The notes beneath the pieces are model-generated. The model was given only the letters and a program-made list of their open reading frames with translations, searched no databases and had not been told where the DNA came from. This document shows, piece after piece, positions 38,430 to 51,129 of a stretch of 64,000 bases of DNA. Position 1 is the first letter of the stretch. The number at the start of each line of letters is the position of its first letter. The stretch is from NCBI RefSeq assembly GCF_036884655.1, contig NC_088330.1, forward strand, positions 28,839,501 to 28,903,500. The letters are read 5' to 3'. This DNA is from Musa acuminata AAA Group (lineage: Eukaryota > Streptophyta > Magnoliopsida > Zingiberales > Musaceae). A program made the translations under genes and the position numbers.

Positions 38430-38700
38430 TGGAGATGCCACCCGCTGCCGCTTAGAGGTCCGAGAGCATGGAAAGTTGCGATCTTTTCGGGGCTGCTCCA
38501 ATGTTTTCTTTCCTTCCTCCGTTGGGTTCCCTTCTGCTGACGAAGAAAGGGGAGGTGAAGGTGCAGGTGCAGGGACAACCTCAGCAGCAGCAGCAACAAC
38601 AGCAGAAGAGAGACAGCAAGGTGGGTAGGCCGCCGATAGGGAGGGAATCAGTCGATTGGAAAATTGTATTATAAGTTTGCTCTGCGCCGGTGATAACATG
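38430..38700 (-). other. 5' leader or N-terminal extension of the EDR2-like gene
   Basis: The reading frame of exon 1 is open upstream to an ATG at 38699, adding 90 residues rich in Ala, Pro and Ser, with a CAG/CTG microsatellite (38582-38606) coding for runs of alanine. Homologues generally start near the PH domain, so I treat this as leader, but translation from 38699 cannot be excluded. Confidence 0.5.
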
Positions 38701-40469
38701 GCATCTGCAATCCACTGAGAGATAGATTGGTGACACGAATGTCTGTGTCATGTGACCCCACCTCTTTATGGACTATGGGAGTGGGGGAAGAACCCAAACG
38801 AGCCAAAACCAAAAACAATTCCAACCCATAACACAGAACCTCCTCCGTTGGGGAGTTGCCAAAACAACTCAAACAAACCAACAACACCTCCTCTCCTCTC
38901 CTCTCTCCCATCCATCAATTGGGTGAATTTTAGGAGGACAAAATAGGAACCAAAAACCCCTAAACTTAGCATTTTTGTTGTGGGAAATGATTGAACTGAA
39001 CCTTACTCAGAATAAATAATGATCTCCCTCTCCCTCTTCCTTTCTTTTCCATAATATTTTATGCTATAGGAATATTACTGCAACTTTTGGTGGGCACAAA
39101 AAATAGGGTCAGATAGGACAAAGATACTTCTGAAACGAAATCACTCTGCACCAAGCTTTCTCAAAATATCACTTGTCTGAGGCGAATTATAGACAATGGA
39201 ACCAAAAATATGAACACTATAATCTAATTCATCTTTACGTAAGTTTGACTAGTCTAACTCACATGTTTACAAGTTAAAAGAGCAATGAATTTAAAGAGAT
39301 ACAATATATATATATATATACATACATTTAATATGATTAGTGATAGGACAATCAACCAACCATACTAACATGGCTTTAACTCGGTTGAATTGTGGTTAGA
39401 TCAACGTCAGCATCTTATTGTGGTAGGTGCATCTCCTTTAGATTTTGGTCAATTTTAGGGTTGTCCGTCACACAAGACTACAATAAATTATGAGGTGTAG
39501 TTAGAATTCAAATTTTCATATCACCATGAAGATAACATTTTCTTTTATTATTATTATTTTTTGTTGAATAAGCTCACGATCACTGTACAAGAATTGGTAA
39601 TGGAACTACTAAATTTTTGGTTCTATTTTTCTAGCCCAACTTTGATAGCTTTGGTTTATGAAGTTTATGGGGTTAACTAATCCATGCATTCGATTTATTA
39701 TATTTGTAATCTCTTAAATAAATAAATAAATAAATAAATCTTGTCGAAGGTCCATGAAATAATCATATTCCTAAAGGTCACATTTCTTGCCAACGTTGGC
39801 TAAATTGATGTATGCCGCTTTGAACTGTAATAATTGCGAGAAATTAATAATACCGATGGAAGGAATTGGATGGCTCCAACCATCTCCATCGATGCGTGGA
39901 GACTACAAGTCAAGTTCAACACGTCTCGACCCATAAATACTTTAGTAGAGGAGGTTGTCGAGTTGTGTCACTTTGAATGCCATGTTTGTCGGGTCAACAG
40001 CAACTTGAATTTTTCTAGACATAAATATTTCTATAAGATATCATACGGTAAAGTAAATTTATTTATTACCAATTCATGTTTTGGGGATTTATATATATAT
40101 ATTCGATTAAACACTAATTTATCTTGAAAACATACATCTTTAAAGTCGATAACCAAACCCAATTTGTATAGTCTTGACTATTTCAACCCTTAGTGATGAA
40201 AATTTTTTTTTTTTATTTCACACAAATAAATATTTTTAGTAGCAAGATAAGATGCGTATGGTTATGATGAGGTCCTACGACTAGTACAATTTAGTTGATT
40301 GCGCATATGGCAGCATTAATTGAAGACCATGCTGAGTTGACTTCGAATTAATTGATCATCAACGTCACCCTTGCAATGAAATGGATGTGAAAGGCTTCCC
40401 CATGCTTTGTTCGTGTATGATTTTATACACCAACAATGCAAAATGTCGATTGATTTTTAATGCATTGAC
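38701..40469. other. Intergenic spacer, no gene recognised
   Basis: It contains the promoter side of the EDR2-like gene (a CTCCTCTCC-rich tract at 38888-38912 on the plus strand), a TA microsatellite near 39305-39322 and an AATA microsatellite at 39715-39739. Open frames are short and without domains. Confidence 0.5.
39715..39739. repeat. (AAAT)n microsatellite
   Basis: About six perfect AAAT/AATA units in an AT-rich spacer. Confidence 0.9.
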
Positions 40470-43400
40470 TTTGAAAATGCAAAATCTCATCCATTCCCAC
40501 ATATTTAACCTTGAAAAGGTCATACAATATAGTTTTTTTTTAAAATACGATGATCATAAATTTTAAGTAAAGTGGAGGTTCGATCAACTTTTTTTAAATA
40601 CGATACACCGTCTAAAAAAGAGAAATACCATTCATTCCCAACATGAGTCATGCAAAAGTTATATGAATGTTGTTTCATGAAAAAAATGATAATCATAAGG
40701 TTTGTATCAAATAGAGGTTTGATATGTTTTTCTTCATACCTTATTGAAAACACAAAATGTCATGAATTCCCAACATATATTATGTATGAAAAAGTCATAT
40801 GAATGACATGTCGTGAAAGCATAAATTTCATCCATTCCCAATCTACTAGACCTTGAGAATTTGTATGAATGTCATTTAAAAAAAAAAAAGAGATGGGTAT
40901 ACAATTTACATAAAGTAGAGGTTTGATTGATTTTTATGCCCTGTCTTGAAAACACAATTTTTTTTTGAGAAAAAATATGATTATCATAAAGTTTATGCAA
41001 AGTGGGGATTCAATCAATTTTTCGTACATCATCTTGAAAATACAAAATATCAACCATTCCTAACATATTAGCTATGGTTAAGTAGTATAAATGTCATTTT
41101 GTAAAAAAATACATGATGGTCATAAAGCTTGTGTAAAGTAGAGGTTAGAGTAATTTTTCATGTATAGTCTTGAAAACTTAAAATGTCATCCATTCCAAAC
41201 ATATTAGCCCTATAGAAGTCATAAGAACATCGTTTTATGAAAAAATATGATGAGCATATAGTTTGTGCAAAGTGAAGATTCGATCCATTTTTAGTGTGCC
41301 ATCTTGAAAATATAAAATATCAATCATTTTCAAAATATTAGCCTTGGAAAAGTCATATGAACATTGTTTTGTGTAAAAATATTATCTATTACCAACATAT
41401 TAGACCTAGAGAACTCGTATGAACATCGCTTTATGAAAAAATACGACAATTATAAAGTTTATACGAAGTAGAGTTATGATTTATTTTTTGCACCTTATCA
41501 TAAAAATATAAAATGTTGTCCATTCCTAACATATTAGCCTTGGAAAAGTTGTATAAATATCATTTCATGAAAAAAATGTGATGATCATAAAGTTGATTCA
41601 AAGTGAAGCTTTGATCTATTTTTGGTGCACTATCTTGAAAATATAAAATATTATCTATTACTAACATATTAGCATGAATGTTGTTTCATAAAAAAAAATG
41701 TGATGGTCAGAAAGTTTCCACAAAGTGAAAATTCAATCGATTTTTCACTCACTATCTTGAAAACATAAAATTTCATTCATTCCCAATATATTAGCCATGG
41801 AGAAGCATTATGGACATCGTTTCATGAAAAAATGTGATGATAAGCAAGTCTGCATAAATGACAAGTTCGATCGATTTTTTGAATACCATCTTGAGAATTA
41901 AAATTTTCATTAATTCTCAACATATTAGCCCTAGAGAAGTTGCATAAACATCATTTCATGAAAAAACACTATGGTTATAAAATTTGCACAAATCATAGGT
42001 TTGATCAATTTTTCATGCACCATTTAGAAAACATAAAATGTCGACCATTCTAAACTTATTAGTCTTGAGTTCCTATGAACGTCATTTCACCAAAAAATAT
42101 GTGGGTCTTAAATTTGTACAAAGTTGAGGTTCAATTGGTTTTTCATACATCATCTCAGAAACATTAAATGTTGACCATTCCTAATATATTAGCATGGAGA
42201 AGTCATATAAATGTTATTTCATAAAAAAATATGATGGCTTATGCAAAGTGAAGGTTCGATCGATTTTTCATGCACCATTTTAAAATCGTAAAATGTCGAT
42301 CATTCCCAATATATTAGCCCAAGAGAAGTTATATGAATATCATTTTAGAAAAAAAATATGATGGATATAAAGTTTGTGCAAGGTGGAGGTTCCATCATTT
42401 TTTACACATTGTCTCAAAAATATAGAATGCCAATTGTCCCAAACTTATTAGCCTTAGAGAAGTCCTATGAACATCATTTCGTAAAAAAATAAGAGGGTCT
42501 AAAAATTATCAAAAATTTAAGTTTAATCAGTTTTTGTGTAGCATTTCAAAAATATAAAATATGAACAATTTCCAACATATTAGCCTTCAAAAAATTATGT
42601 GAATATTATTTCACTAAAAAAAATATGACGATAAAAAAGTTTACATAAAATGGAGGTTCAATCTTTTTTTATATACTATCTCAAATATGCAAATGTCAAC
42701 TATTCCCAATATATTAGCCTTAGATGAGTCATGTGAACATCATTTTACAAATGAAAAGACTATCATAAAGTTTGCACAAAGTGATATTTTGGTCGATTAT
42801 TTTCATACCATCTAAAAAATATAAAATTTTGATCATTTCAAATATGTTGGCCCTAGAGAAGTCGTATAAGCCTTTCATGAAAAAAATGTAATGGTGATAA
42901 AGTTTGTACAAAGTAGAGGTTCAATCGATTCTTCATGCAACATCTCAAAATTTAAAATATCGATAATTCCCAACATATTAGCATTGGAAGAGTCGTATAA
43001 ATATCGTTTCATGAAAAAAAAATAATGGTCAAAATTTGTGTAAAATGAAGGTTTGATCAATTTTGTGTTCATTATCTTGAAAATATGAAGTTTTATTCAT
43101 TCCCAACATATTAACCCTAGAGTAGTTGTATAAACATCGTTTTGTGAAAAATGAATATTGTTTTGTGAAAAGACATGATGGTCATAAAGATGGTACAAAG
43201 TGAAGGTTAGATTGGTTTTTGTGCATCATCTTAAAAACACATAGTGTCATCCATTCATTACATATTAGCCTTAGAGAATTTGTATGAATACCATTTTGTA
43301 AAAAAAATATGATGATCAGAAAGTTTGCAAAAAGTGGTGGTTCGATCAGCTTTCCACGCATTGTCTTGAATATGTAAAGTTTTATTGATTCACAATATAT

Positions 43401-46330
43401 TAGCCCTTGAGAAGTCTTATGAATGTCGTTTCATTAAAAAATGCAATGGTCATAACATTTGCATAAAAATGAGGTTCGATCGATTTTTCATGCACAATCT
43501 TGAAAATGTAAAATATCGACTGTTAAGATATATTAGCCTTAGAAAAGTTGTATAAATCTCATTTTATAAAATTTACAGAAAGTGAAAGTCCAATCGATTC
43601 TTCGTGCACCATTATTAAAAGATAAAATGTAGGCCGTTGCCAACATATTAGACAAGCAAAAGTCTTATGACTATCAGTTTACAAGAAAACGTGATGTCAC
43701 AAAGTTTGTGCAAATGTGGAGGTTTGATATAATTTTCATGCACAATCTCAAAAATATAAAATATTGACTATTCCTAATATATTTTGCCCATGAGATGTCA
43801 TATGAATATTATCTTGTGAAAAAAGTGACCATCATAAAGTGGAGGTTTGATTGGTTTTTTGCTCTTTCAAAAACATAAAATGTCAACCATTTCTACCATA
43901 TTAAACCTGGAGAAGTCATATGAATATTGTTTCATGAAAACATACATTGGTTATAAAGTTTATGCTAAATGGAGGTTGATCGAGTTTGGGCACATCATCT
44001 CAAAAATATAAAATGTCGCCCATTCCACACTTAATAGCATTGGAGAAGTCCTATGAATGTTGTTTCATGAAACACAGTAAAGGTCCTAAAGTTTATACAA
44101 AGTTGAGATTCAATGCATCTTCTCGAAAACATAGAATATTCACCATTCTCAACATATTTGCCTATGAGAAGCTGTATGAAAGTCATTTTATGAAAAAAAT
44201 ATGATTGTCATAAAGTTTATAAAAAGTGGAGGGTCAATTAATTTTTCGCGCATTATCTTAAAAATGTAAAATGTCTACCATTACCAACATATTAGCCCTG
44301 AAAAAGTCAAATGAAAATCATTTCATAAAAAGACACGAATGTTATAAAGTTTATAGAAAGTAGAGGTTCAAATGGTTTTTTATACATGGTCTCTAAAATG
44401 TAAAATATCATTCATTCCAAACATAATAGCCATTGAGAAGTTATATGAGCATCGTTATGAAAAAACATAATGGTCATAAAGTTTACACGAAGAGGAGATT
44501 TGATCGGATTTTTGTGCCCCATCTAGAAAACATAAAATGGCAACCATTTCTAAATTATTAGCACTTAAGAAGTTGAACATAGTTTTGAGAAAAAATATGA
44601 CACTAATAAAGTTTAATAAAGTGAAGGTTTGATCGATTTATTACTCACCATCTAGAAAATATAAAATATCAACCATTTCCAACAATTTAGCCCTAGAGAA
44701 GTCATATGAATGTCATTTCATGAAATAGTAATGATAATAAAGTTTGCACAACTTAGAGGTTTCATTCGGATTTTTATTCACCATTTTAAAATATAAAATG
44801 TCAACCATTCTCAACATTTTAGCCCTGAAGAAGTATGAACATCATTCGCTTAAAAATGTGACGGTCATTAAGTTTACGTAAAATGGAGGTTCAATCGATT
44901 TTTTACATATCATCTCAAAAACGTAAAATGTTGACCATTTCAAACTTATTAACCTTGGAGATGTCCTATAAATATCATTTCACAAAAAATGCGAGGTTCT
45001 AAAGTTTGCGCAAAATCGAGGTTCGATCAGTTTTTCGTGCACCATCTTGAAAATACAAAACGTCAACCATTTGAAGAAAAAAATATATGGATATATTAGC
45101 TCGAGAGAAGTCATATGAATGCCATTTGAAGAAAAAAATGTATAGATATAAAGTTTGCAAAAGTGAAGGTTCGATCATTTTTTTGTGCACCATCTTAAAA
45201 ACATAAAATGTTAACCATTCCTAACTTATTAGCCCTAAAGATATCCTATGAATATTGTTTCATGAAAAAATGGGAGGGTATAAAGTTTGCACAATGTTTA
45301 GGTTTAACGATTTCTCGTGCACCATTTTGAAAATGTAAAAATATGATGGTCAAAAAGTTTGTGCACAGTGGAGGTTCGATCAATTTTCATGCACTATCTC
45401 AAATATGCAAAATGTTAGCAAAAAAAAATGACCATCATAAATTTTACACAAAGTAGAGTTTTGATTGGTTATTGATGCCTCGTCTTAAAAACATAAAATG
45501 TCAATCATTCCCAATATGTTGGCTCTAGAGAAGTAGTATGAGCAACGTTTCATGAAAAAAATATGATGGTAATAAAGTTTGTGCAAATTAGAGGTTTGAT
45601 CGATTTTTTGCATATCTAAAAAATTTAAAATGTCAATAATTCTCAATATATTAGCCTTGGAGAAGTCATGTTATATCACGAAAAAATATAATGGTCATAA
45701 GTGGAGATTTGATTGATCCTTTGTGCACCATCTTGAAAATGTAAAGTTTTATTTACTTCCAACATATTAGCCCCTGAAAAGTCACATGAACATTGTTTCA
45801 TGAAAAAAAAGTGATGGTTATAAAGATTGTACAAAGTGGAGGTTAGATCGATTTTTCATACACTATATTAAAAAATATAATATCATTCATTCCCACCCTA
45901 TTAGCTTTGAGGAAGTTGTATGTATGTCATTTCATGAAAAAACTATGATGATTATAAACTTTACAAAAAGTGGAGGTTCCATCGAATTTTCATGCACTAT
46001 CTTGAACATGCAAAGTTTCATTCATTCTCAACATATTAGCCCTAGAGAAGTCTTGCGAACACTGTTTTATAAAAAAAAAATGATGGTTATAATGTTTATA
46101 CAAAGAGGAGGTTTAATCAGTTATTAGCACACCTTCTCAAAAAAATAAAATGTCTACCATTGGGATATTAGCCTGAAGAAGTTATATAAATATCATTTCA
46201 TGAAAAAAATATGACGGTTATAATGTTTGCACAAAGTGAATGTTCGATAGGTTCGTAAGGTACCACACTAGAAGACAAAATGTAAATAATTTCTAATATA
46301 TTAGCTCTACAAAAGTAGCATTATAAAGTT
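40470..46330. repeat. Degenerate tandem satellite, ~130-bp unit, over 40 copies
   Basis: The whole 5.8-kb stretch is one array. Each unit carries, in order, forms of CATTCCCAACATATTAGCC, CTAGAGAAGTCATATGAA, ATCGTTTCATGAAAAAA, TATGATGGTCATAAAGTTTG, AAAGTGGAGGTTCGATCG and TTTTTCATGCACCATCTTG. Successive ATATTAGCC boxes near 41200, 41330, 41400, 41530, 41660, 41780, 41920, 42050, 42180, 42310, 42440, 42570 and 42705 give a period close to 130 bp. Units are heavily diverged, some are truncated, and no higher-order pattern is obvious. It is AT-rich and has no long open frame. Confidence 0.92.
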
Positions 46331-47990
46331 TACATTTTACATTCAATTGAATTAAAAGATAAATATAACATTCATACTCATACGACTCCTATATATCTTC
46401 TTTCCAATGGACGAATATCAATTATCTTTACTATAACTCTTTCTTTTTTCAAGCTCGGGAGATAGCATTCACACTCTCTTTTTACGAGAGATCTCTCACC
46501 TCCTATAACTTAAAATTTTAACTTAACTCAAGAGGAAAAAAAGACTTAAATTATGCTCAAAATGATATCTTACAATACTTCACTAGCTTATAAATGGATG
46601 CTCCATCAGCCAAACTTGAGTGGAGTATTTATAGGTCCCAACAGTTTCAAGAATGGAGCAAAAAATTTAAATCCCAAAATTTTGGGGTACGAGCAGTATT
46701 ATCGCTATAACTTTAAACATAATTATAATTCTAAACTTTGGTAGCACTACCATCATAATTTTTAAATTTTAGACAATATTATCACCACCTAAGTGGTACT
46801 ATTATCGTTATAGGTGATATCACCATTGAAAAAGATAACAAAGCACAAACATTACTTGTCAGTTAACTCAAGTGGTACTATCGTTTAGGTTTAATGGTAC
46901 CATTATCGAGGTCTAGTTTAGGCAACCGGCCTTCTAATGGGTTCAATTCGGCTTGATTTCAAGCCTAATATCTTTCTTGACAAGTAAATTTTATTTTAAT
47001 CTAATACTAGCTTAAATTGACCAAAAATGATTTCGATTAAGACCTTAATAAATCAACCATGTATCTGGCATCTTTCGTAGGTTGTACGCTCTTTTGATAT
47101 ATCATCCGATCTTTCAATACATCATTTGAACTTCCAGCTCATTACTTTTTCCTTCGATACATCGCCTATTCTACCGGTATGTTGACTTTTCCACGATATT
47201 GAATCTTTCAATGTAATATCTGATCATTACAATACGATGCCCAAACATTTAGCACGAAGTTTAATCTCCAATGCATCGACAAATTCTCTAGCTTGATATT
47301 CAATTTTTGACACAATAATATTTGTGACATAATATCCAACTCTCATACTTGATAGTTGGTTGTTCAATTATACGATCAAAGTATTTTTTTATATCACTTA
47401 TCTTAAAAAGTATATTAGTCTCATAATTTGATCAATTAATTTTATCATCAAATTATTGGATTCAATAAAACCCATAATATTGTAACACAAATGAGAAACA
47501 CTTAAAAAAAATAAAATATATGAAATATCACTTATCTACCACCCTAGTGGAAAATTAGGGTAATCTTTTTTAAGATAAGATTACACTCATAAATAGAGAG
47601 AAAAGAGAACAGGTACATGACCTGTTTTCTACTAAGCCATTCTCATTGGATCAAACCGATAAATCCATTCATATGGATCGATCCACTCATAAAATGAGCA
47701 GAAAAATAGATTATAACTTTTGGAGGAATATTGTTAAAATTATTAAAATTTTAAAAATTAAAAATGACTATTTGGGAATAATGAAATGGTATCGTTTGGA
47801 AAATACTCAAGAGATATTGTTCAGAAAAATGGGTAAAAGAATACTATCAAATTAAGTCTCCACCACTTAAGAAAAAGAATAATAACCATGGGCATATGAC
47901 GTTTTATATCTTTTGGGATTTCTTTAAAAACCTAGCTCTATCTAAACTCGCCCTCTTCGTCTTGCTGATTGAACAGCGCCATCAAAAATG
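46331..47990. other. Unassigned repetitive-looking DNA upstream of the PPR gene
   Basis: The segment has recurring short phrases, such as TACTATTATCG / GGTACCATTATCG near 46740-46915, and 'gatacat-cgcc / ttcgatacatc' words near 47090-47290. These look like remains of an old retroelement, but no ends, coding domain or target duplication are visible. The last 100 bp should hold the PPR promoter and leader. Confidence 0.4.
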
Positions 47991-48152
47991 GGCGACCGCC
48001 CCAAATAGGCCATCTTTCAAATCGGCCATGGTTCGGTGGCCAACGGCAAATTAATGTTGGCTCTTCTCCGGTCGTCTCTTGGAACGATGACTTACCATGA
48101 TCTCTGCTGCTTTTGTGCAGGAGGTGGTAAGTTACCCCCTATATTAGCGACG

Positions 48153-49442
48153 ATGCAGAGGTTGCTCACGAGCCGATGGCACCGGTTCCTTTCCTCTTCA
48201 ACCCCACCCGTCGACACTAACCTTCGTCAGATGGTCCTCCACATCGTCGCCTCGGGCGTTGGCAGCCTCGACGACATGGTAACGGCTCTCGACCGGTCAA
48301 GCATCGTGCCTACCCCTGCCTTCATAAACGAGGTCATCGACGCTTGCAGTAGCCAATCCGGCGTCGGTAATAGCATCAGCAGCAGGAGGTTGCTCCGCTT
48401 CTTCTCCTGGTGTCAGCAGCGTCAGAGACCTCAAGAACGGTACGGGGACGATGTCGTCAACCGCGCCATCCGGGCCTTTGCCAAGATGAAGGACCTTACG
48501 GCCATGGGCATCGCCATCTGCGATCTACAGAAGGAGGGCCGGAGCGTGGCCCTGGAGACATTTGCCCTCGTCACTGACACCCTCGTGAAAGCTGGCGAAG
48601 AGGAGAAGGCCGTTCGCCTCTTGGGTAGCCTGGAGAGGGCGCGGTTACTGCAGGACCACCATGGCAATGACGGAGTGGTAGGCGGCGCTTGTTCCGGCAT
48701 CCTCATCGTTGTACATGCCCTCTGCGCTAGAGGGAACCCGGGCATGGCCCGGGGAGTTGTCTGGCGCCACAGGCGCGAACTGCTGTCAGCAGGTGGGGAG
48801 GCCACTCGCATCATTTATCAGAGCCTCCTTCACGGATGGTGCATCCGTGGGAACGCCAGGGAGGTCCGCCGAGTCATGGACCAGATGAAATCGCTTGGTT
48901 TTTGTCCCAGCCTATCATCATACAACGATTTGCTTCTCTGCATATGCAAGAGAAACGTCAAATTCAACCCTTCTGCAATCATTCCAGAAGCCACTAATCT
49001 GATGACTGAGATGAGGACCGCTGGTGTTCCCCCGACAACCGTCAGCTTCAATATCCTACTATCTTCCCTTTCTAGGGTGAGAAGGATCAAGGAAGTTTAC
49101 CGAGTCCTATACTTAATGCGACAGGGGGAAGCTGGATGCCACCCCGACTGGGCAAGCTACCACATCGTAGTCAGGCTTATGTACCTGTCAGGAAGGTTTG
49201 TCAGAGGTAATACGCTTGTGGATGAGATGCTTGAGGCAGGTTTGCTGCCCAATGTTCATTTCTACCAGAGTCTGGTGGAACTCCTATGCGCTCTGGATAG
49301 GGTGGATCATGCCCTTCAGATGTTTGAGCGGATGAAGAAGTATTGTGGACAGGGCAATGAGCCTACATACGACTTGCTAATAGCCAAGATCAGCAGATGC
49401 AGAAGGTTAGCAAGCAACCAATCTATGGGAAGAGGCAATTGA
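48153..49442 (+). CDS. P-class pentatricopeptide repeat protein, probably mitochondrial
   Basis: An intronless RNA-binding PPR protein, expected to act in organelle RNA processing, stability or translation. The open frame runs from 48036, but I prefer the ATG at 48153 because MQRLLTSRWHRFLSSSTPP is a basic, Ser-rich start typical of mitochondrial targeting; upstream residues look like translated leader, including a donor-like GGTAAGT at 48126. The 429-aa product has about seven or eight PPR motifs, for example VVNRAIRAFAKMKDLT, IYQSLLHGWCIRGNAREVRR, SFNILLSSLSRVRRIKEVYR, SYHIVVRLMYLSGRF and FYQSLVELLCALDRVDHALQ. No E/DYW domain is seen, so it is P class. It is GC-richer than its surroundings. 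It may be the counterpart of Arabidopsis At5g61370, by overall appearance only. The stop may be premature (see 49423-49530). Confidence 0.88.
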   Translation: MQRLLTSRWHRFLSSSTPPVDTNLRQMVLHIVASGVGSLDDMVTALDRSSIVPTPAFINEVIDACSSQSGVGNSISSRRLLRFFSWCQQRQRPQERYGDDVVNRAIRAFAKMKDLTAMGIAICDLQKEGRSVALETFALVTDTLVKAGEEEKAVRLLGSLERARLLQDHHGNDGVVGGACSGILIVVHALCARGNPGMARGVVWRHRRELLSAGGEATRIIYQSLLHGWCIRGNAREVRRVMDQMKSLGFCPSLSSYNDLLLCICKRNVKFNPSAIIPEATNLMTEMRTAGVPPTTVSFNILLSSLSRVRRIKEVYRVLYLMRQGEAGCHPDWASYHIVVRLMYLSGRFVRGNTLVDEMLEAGLLPNVHFYQSLVELLCALDRVDHALQMFERMKKYCGQGNEPTYDLLIAKISRCRRLASNQSMGRGN

Positions 49443-49530
49443 AAGGAGCATCATACTCCAGTGTCCAAGAGATCTGTTGAGTCCTTTGAAGACGGAGGTG
49501 TTCAGACCAGTGGTGCCTCAAAGAAGTTAA
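49423..49530 (+). other. Possible out-of-frame C-terminal tail of the PPR protein
   Basis: In the +1 frame, just before the annotated stop, the sequence reads LWEEAIERSIILQC, then PRDLLSPLKTEVFRPV, and ends at TAA 49528-49530. This looks like the conserved tail that follows the last repeat in related PPR proteins, whereas the current frame ends SNQSMGRGN. A one-base insertion somewhere between about 49390 and 49422, real or from sequencing, would explain it. Confidence 0.55.
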
Positions 49531-51129
49531 AAGTTGCAGGACCATGAAAAACATCACAGAGATGGATCAAAGATTGGAACCAGAGAAAGTTTAAGCAGGA
49601 GAAGGGCTACACAACTTAATGGTAAGAGCCCGAATCATGCTTACTTCCTTTCTATTTTCCCAAACCTGAGATGCATGCTAGCAAGTTGGTAGTTTCTTAA
49701 CGATTTCTGTTGCATCTTTAGTTTTATCATGGCTGATGACCGGAACAACTGCTAGTTTCTGGTTTTCCTTTCCCTACATCTTGCCTCATTTGTTTGATAG
49801 CTTTAAAAGTGATAAATAACTTAATTTACAAATTCGGTTCTTCACCTTTAAATCAAGAAGTTTGCCTTATAACCATCCCTTTTTGGCTGCCACAATAGCT
49901 TCAAAGAGGTTCACTCATGCGTTAACTGATTTATTTTCCTGGTTGCTGTGGTTTGAAAGAAAAAGAAACAAGACAACTAGTGCTTAATGGATGAGAAAGC
50001 ATTTAAAGGTTAATCAAGGTTTTTCTTTGTTCTGTTACCTTTGGCGGATGAAGACTTATATATGAATATCAAGTTTTGCTTAGTGCCCAATGTCTGGTTG
50101 TGTTAATGTCTTGAAGCAGACTCCCTTGAGAGTTTTGGTTCAAAATATGTTTGAATTGCATTTTTGTATCAACTAGTTGGTTTTGAGATTTTTATCTCTA
50201 CTGAAGCCCCATTCAAGGTTAAAAAGGTTATGTTCAATCACAGCAGAAGAATATCTTGATCTAACATCTAATGTAGTGAGTTTTTCAGATATCTACTGAC
50301 AAACACTTAAATCTTGATAGGTATTTAGGACTACTAGGAATATTGTTGATGATAAAAGATCTGTTGTAGAAGCTTGGACTTGGTCCTTTGATGTGTATAG
50401 CAGGACATGGAAAAGCCTCAAAGTTAGGTTTTGTTTCTACTTTACAAGCTAACTTTTATTATTGATGTTGAGCTTTACTTCTTTATTCTTTAATATAAGC
50501 CTGTTACAGAGTTCCAATCTGGCCATGAGCCTTGTGCAACATGTACCAATGAGAGAATCCTACAACAAATGGTCTCAACAATTTCTATCAGGAATCCGGC
50601 AAGAAACAGTAGATCAGAATGCTTGTGAATGTCTTGTTCATAACAAAATTGCATTCAGGAATGTGAGGGAGAGAGATAATGATCCAGAAGACCTTCCCCT
50701 ACTAAAATAGGAGTCATCAGACCTTGTACAATGCCCAAATAGCTGTCCACATGGACTGCATGACACCTTGTGGATAGTCTCTATCAATGAGTTTATGGAA
50801 ACCTCTAGAAACATATTTATGTGCCCAATATTTTACTTAGCATTTAACTACTGCAATATTATAAATAAGAGGCTTAGTGGACTGACCAAAGAGGATGTGA
50901 AGACATCTCTTTGCAATTAATTCTATATCTTTTAGGATTCTTCTACAGTTATATTAGTTCAATATATTTTCTTAGTTTATAGTATGGGAGGTCTATTCTC
51001 TATCTTGAATTGCAGAAGCATGCATTAGAAAGAGTCTGACCATTAGAAAGAGTGCGATACTCTGATCTATTATGACTTAGCTAACAATCTTCGTATTTTC
51101 TTATCATCTACACTAGTAAAATCAATATG
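49531..51129. other. PPR 3' flank and intergenic DNA
   Basis: The first few hundred bases should include the PPR 3' UTR. An 82-codon open frame at 50462-50710 (contains SYNKWSQQFLSGIRQETVDQ) shows no family I recognise and has no clear splice partners. Nothing else is recognised. Confidence 0.4.

Noticed and set aside
40470..46330. Possible CRISPR-like regular repeat array
   Set aside because: This is a eukaryotic genome, the units are contiguous and diverged along their whole length, and there are no short exact repeats with unique spacers.
50462..50710. 82-codon frame downstream of the PPR gene as a small gene
   Set aside because: It has no recognised domain or convincing promoter, and may be 3' flanking sequence.
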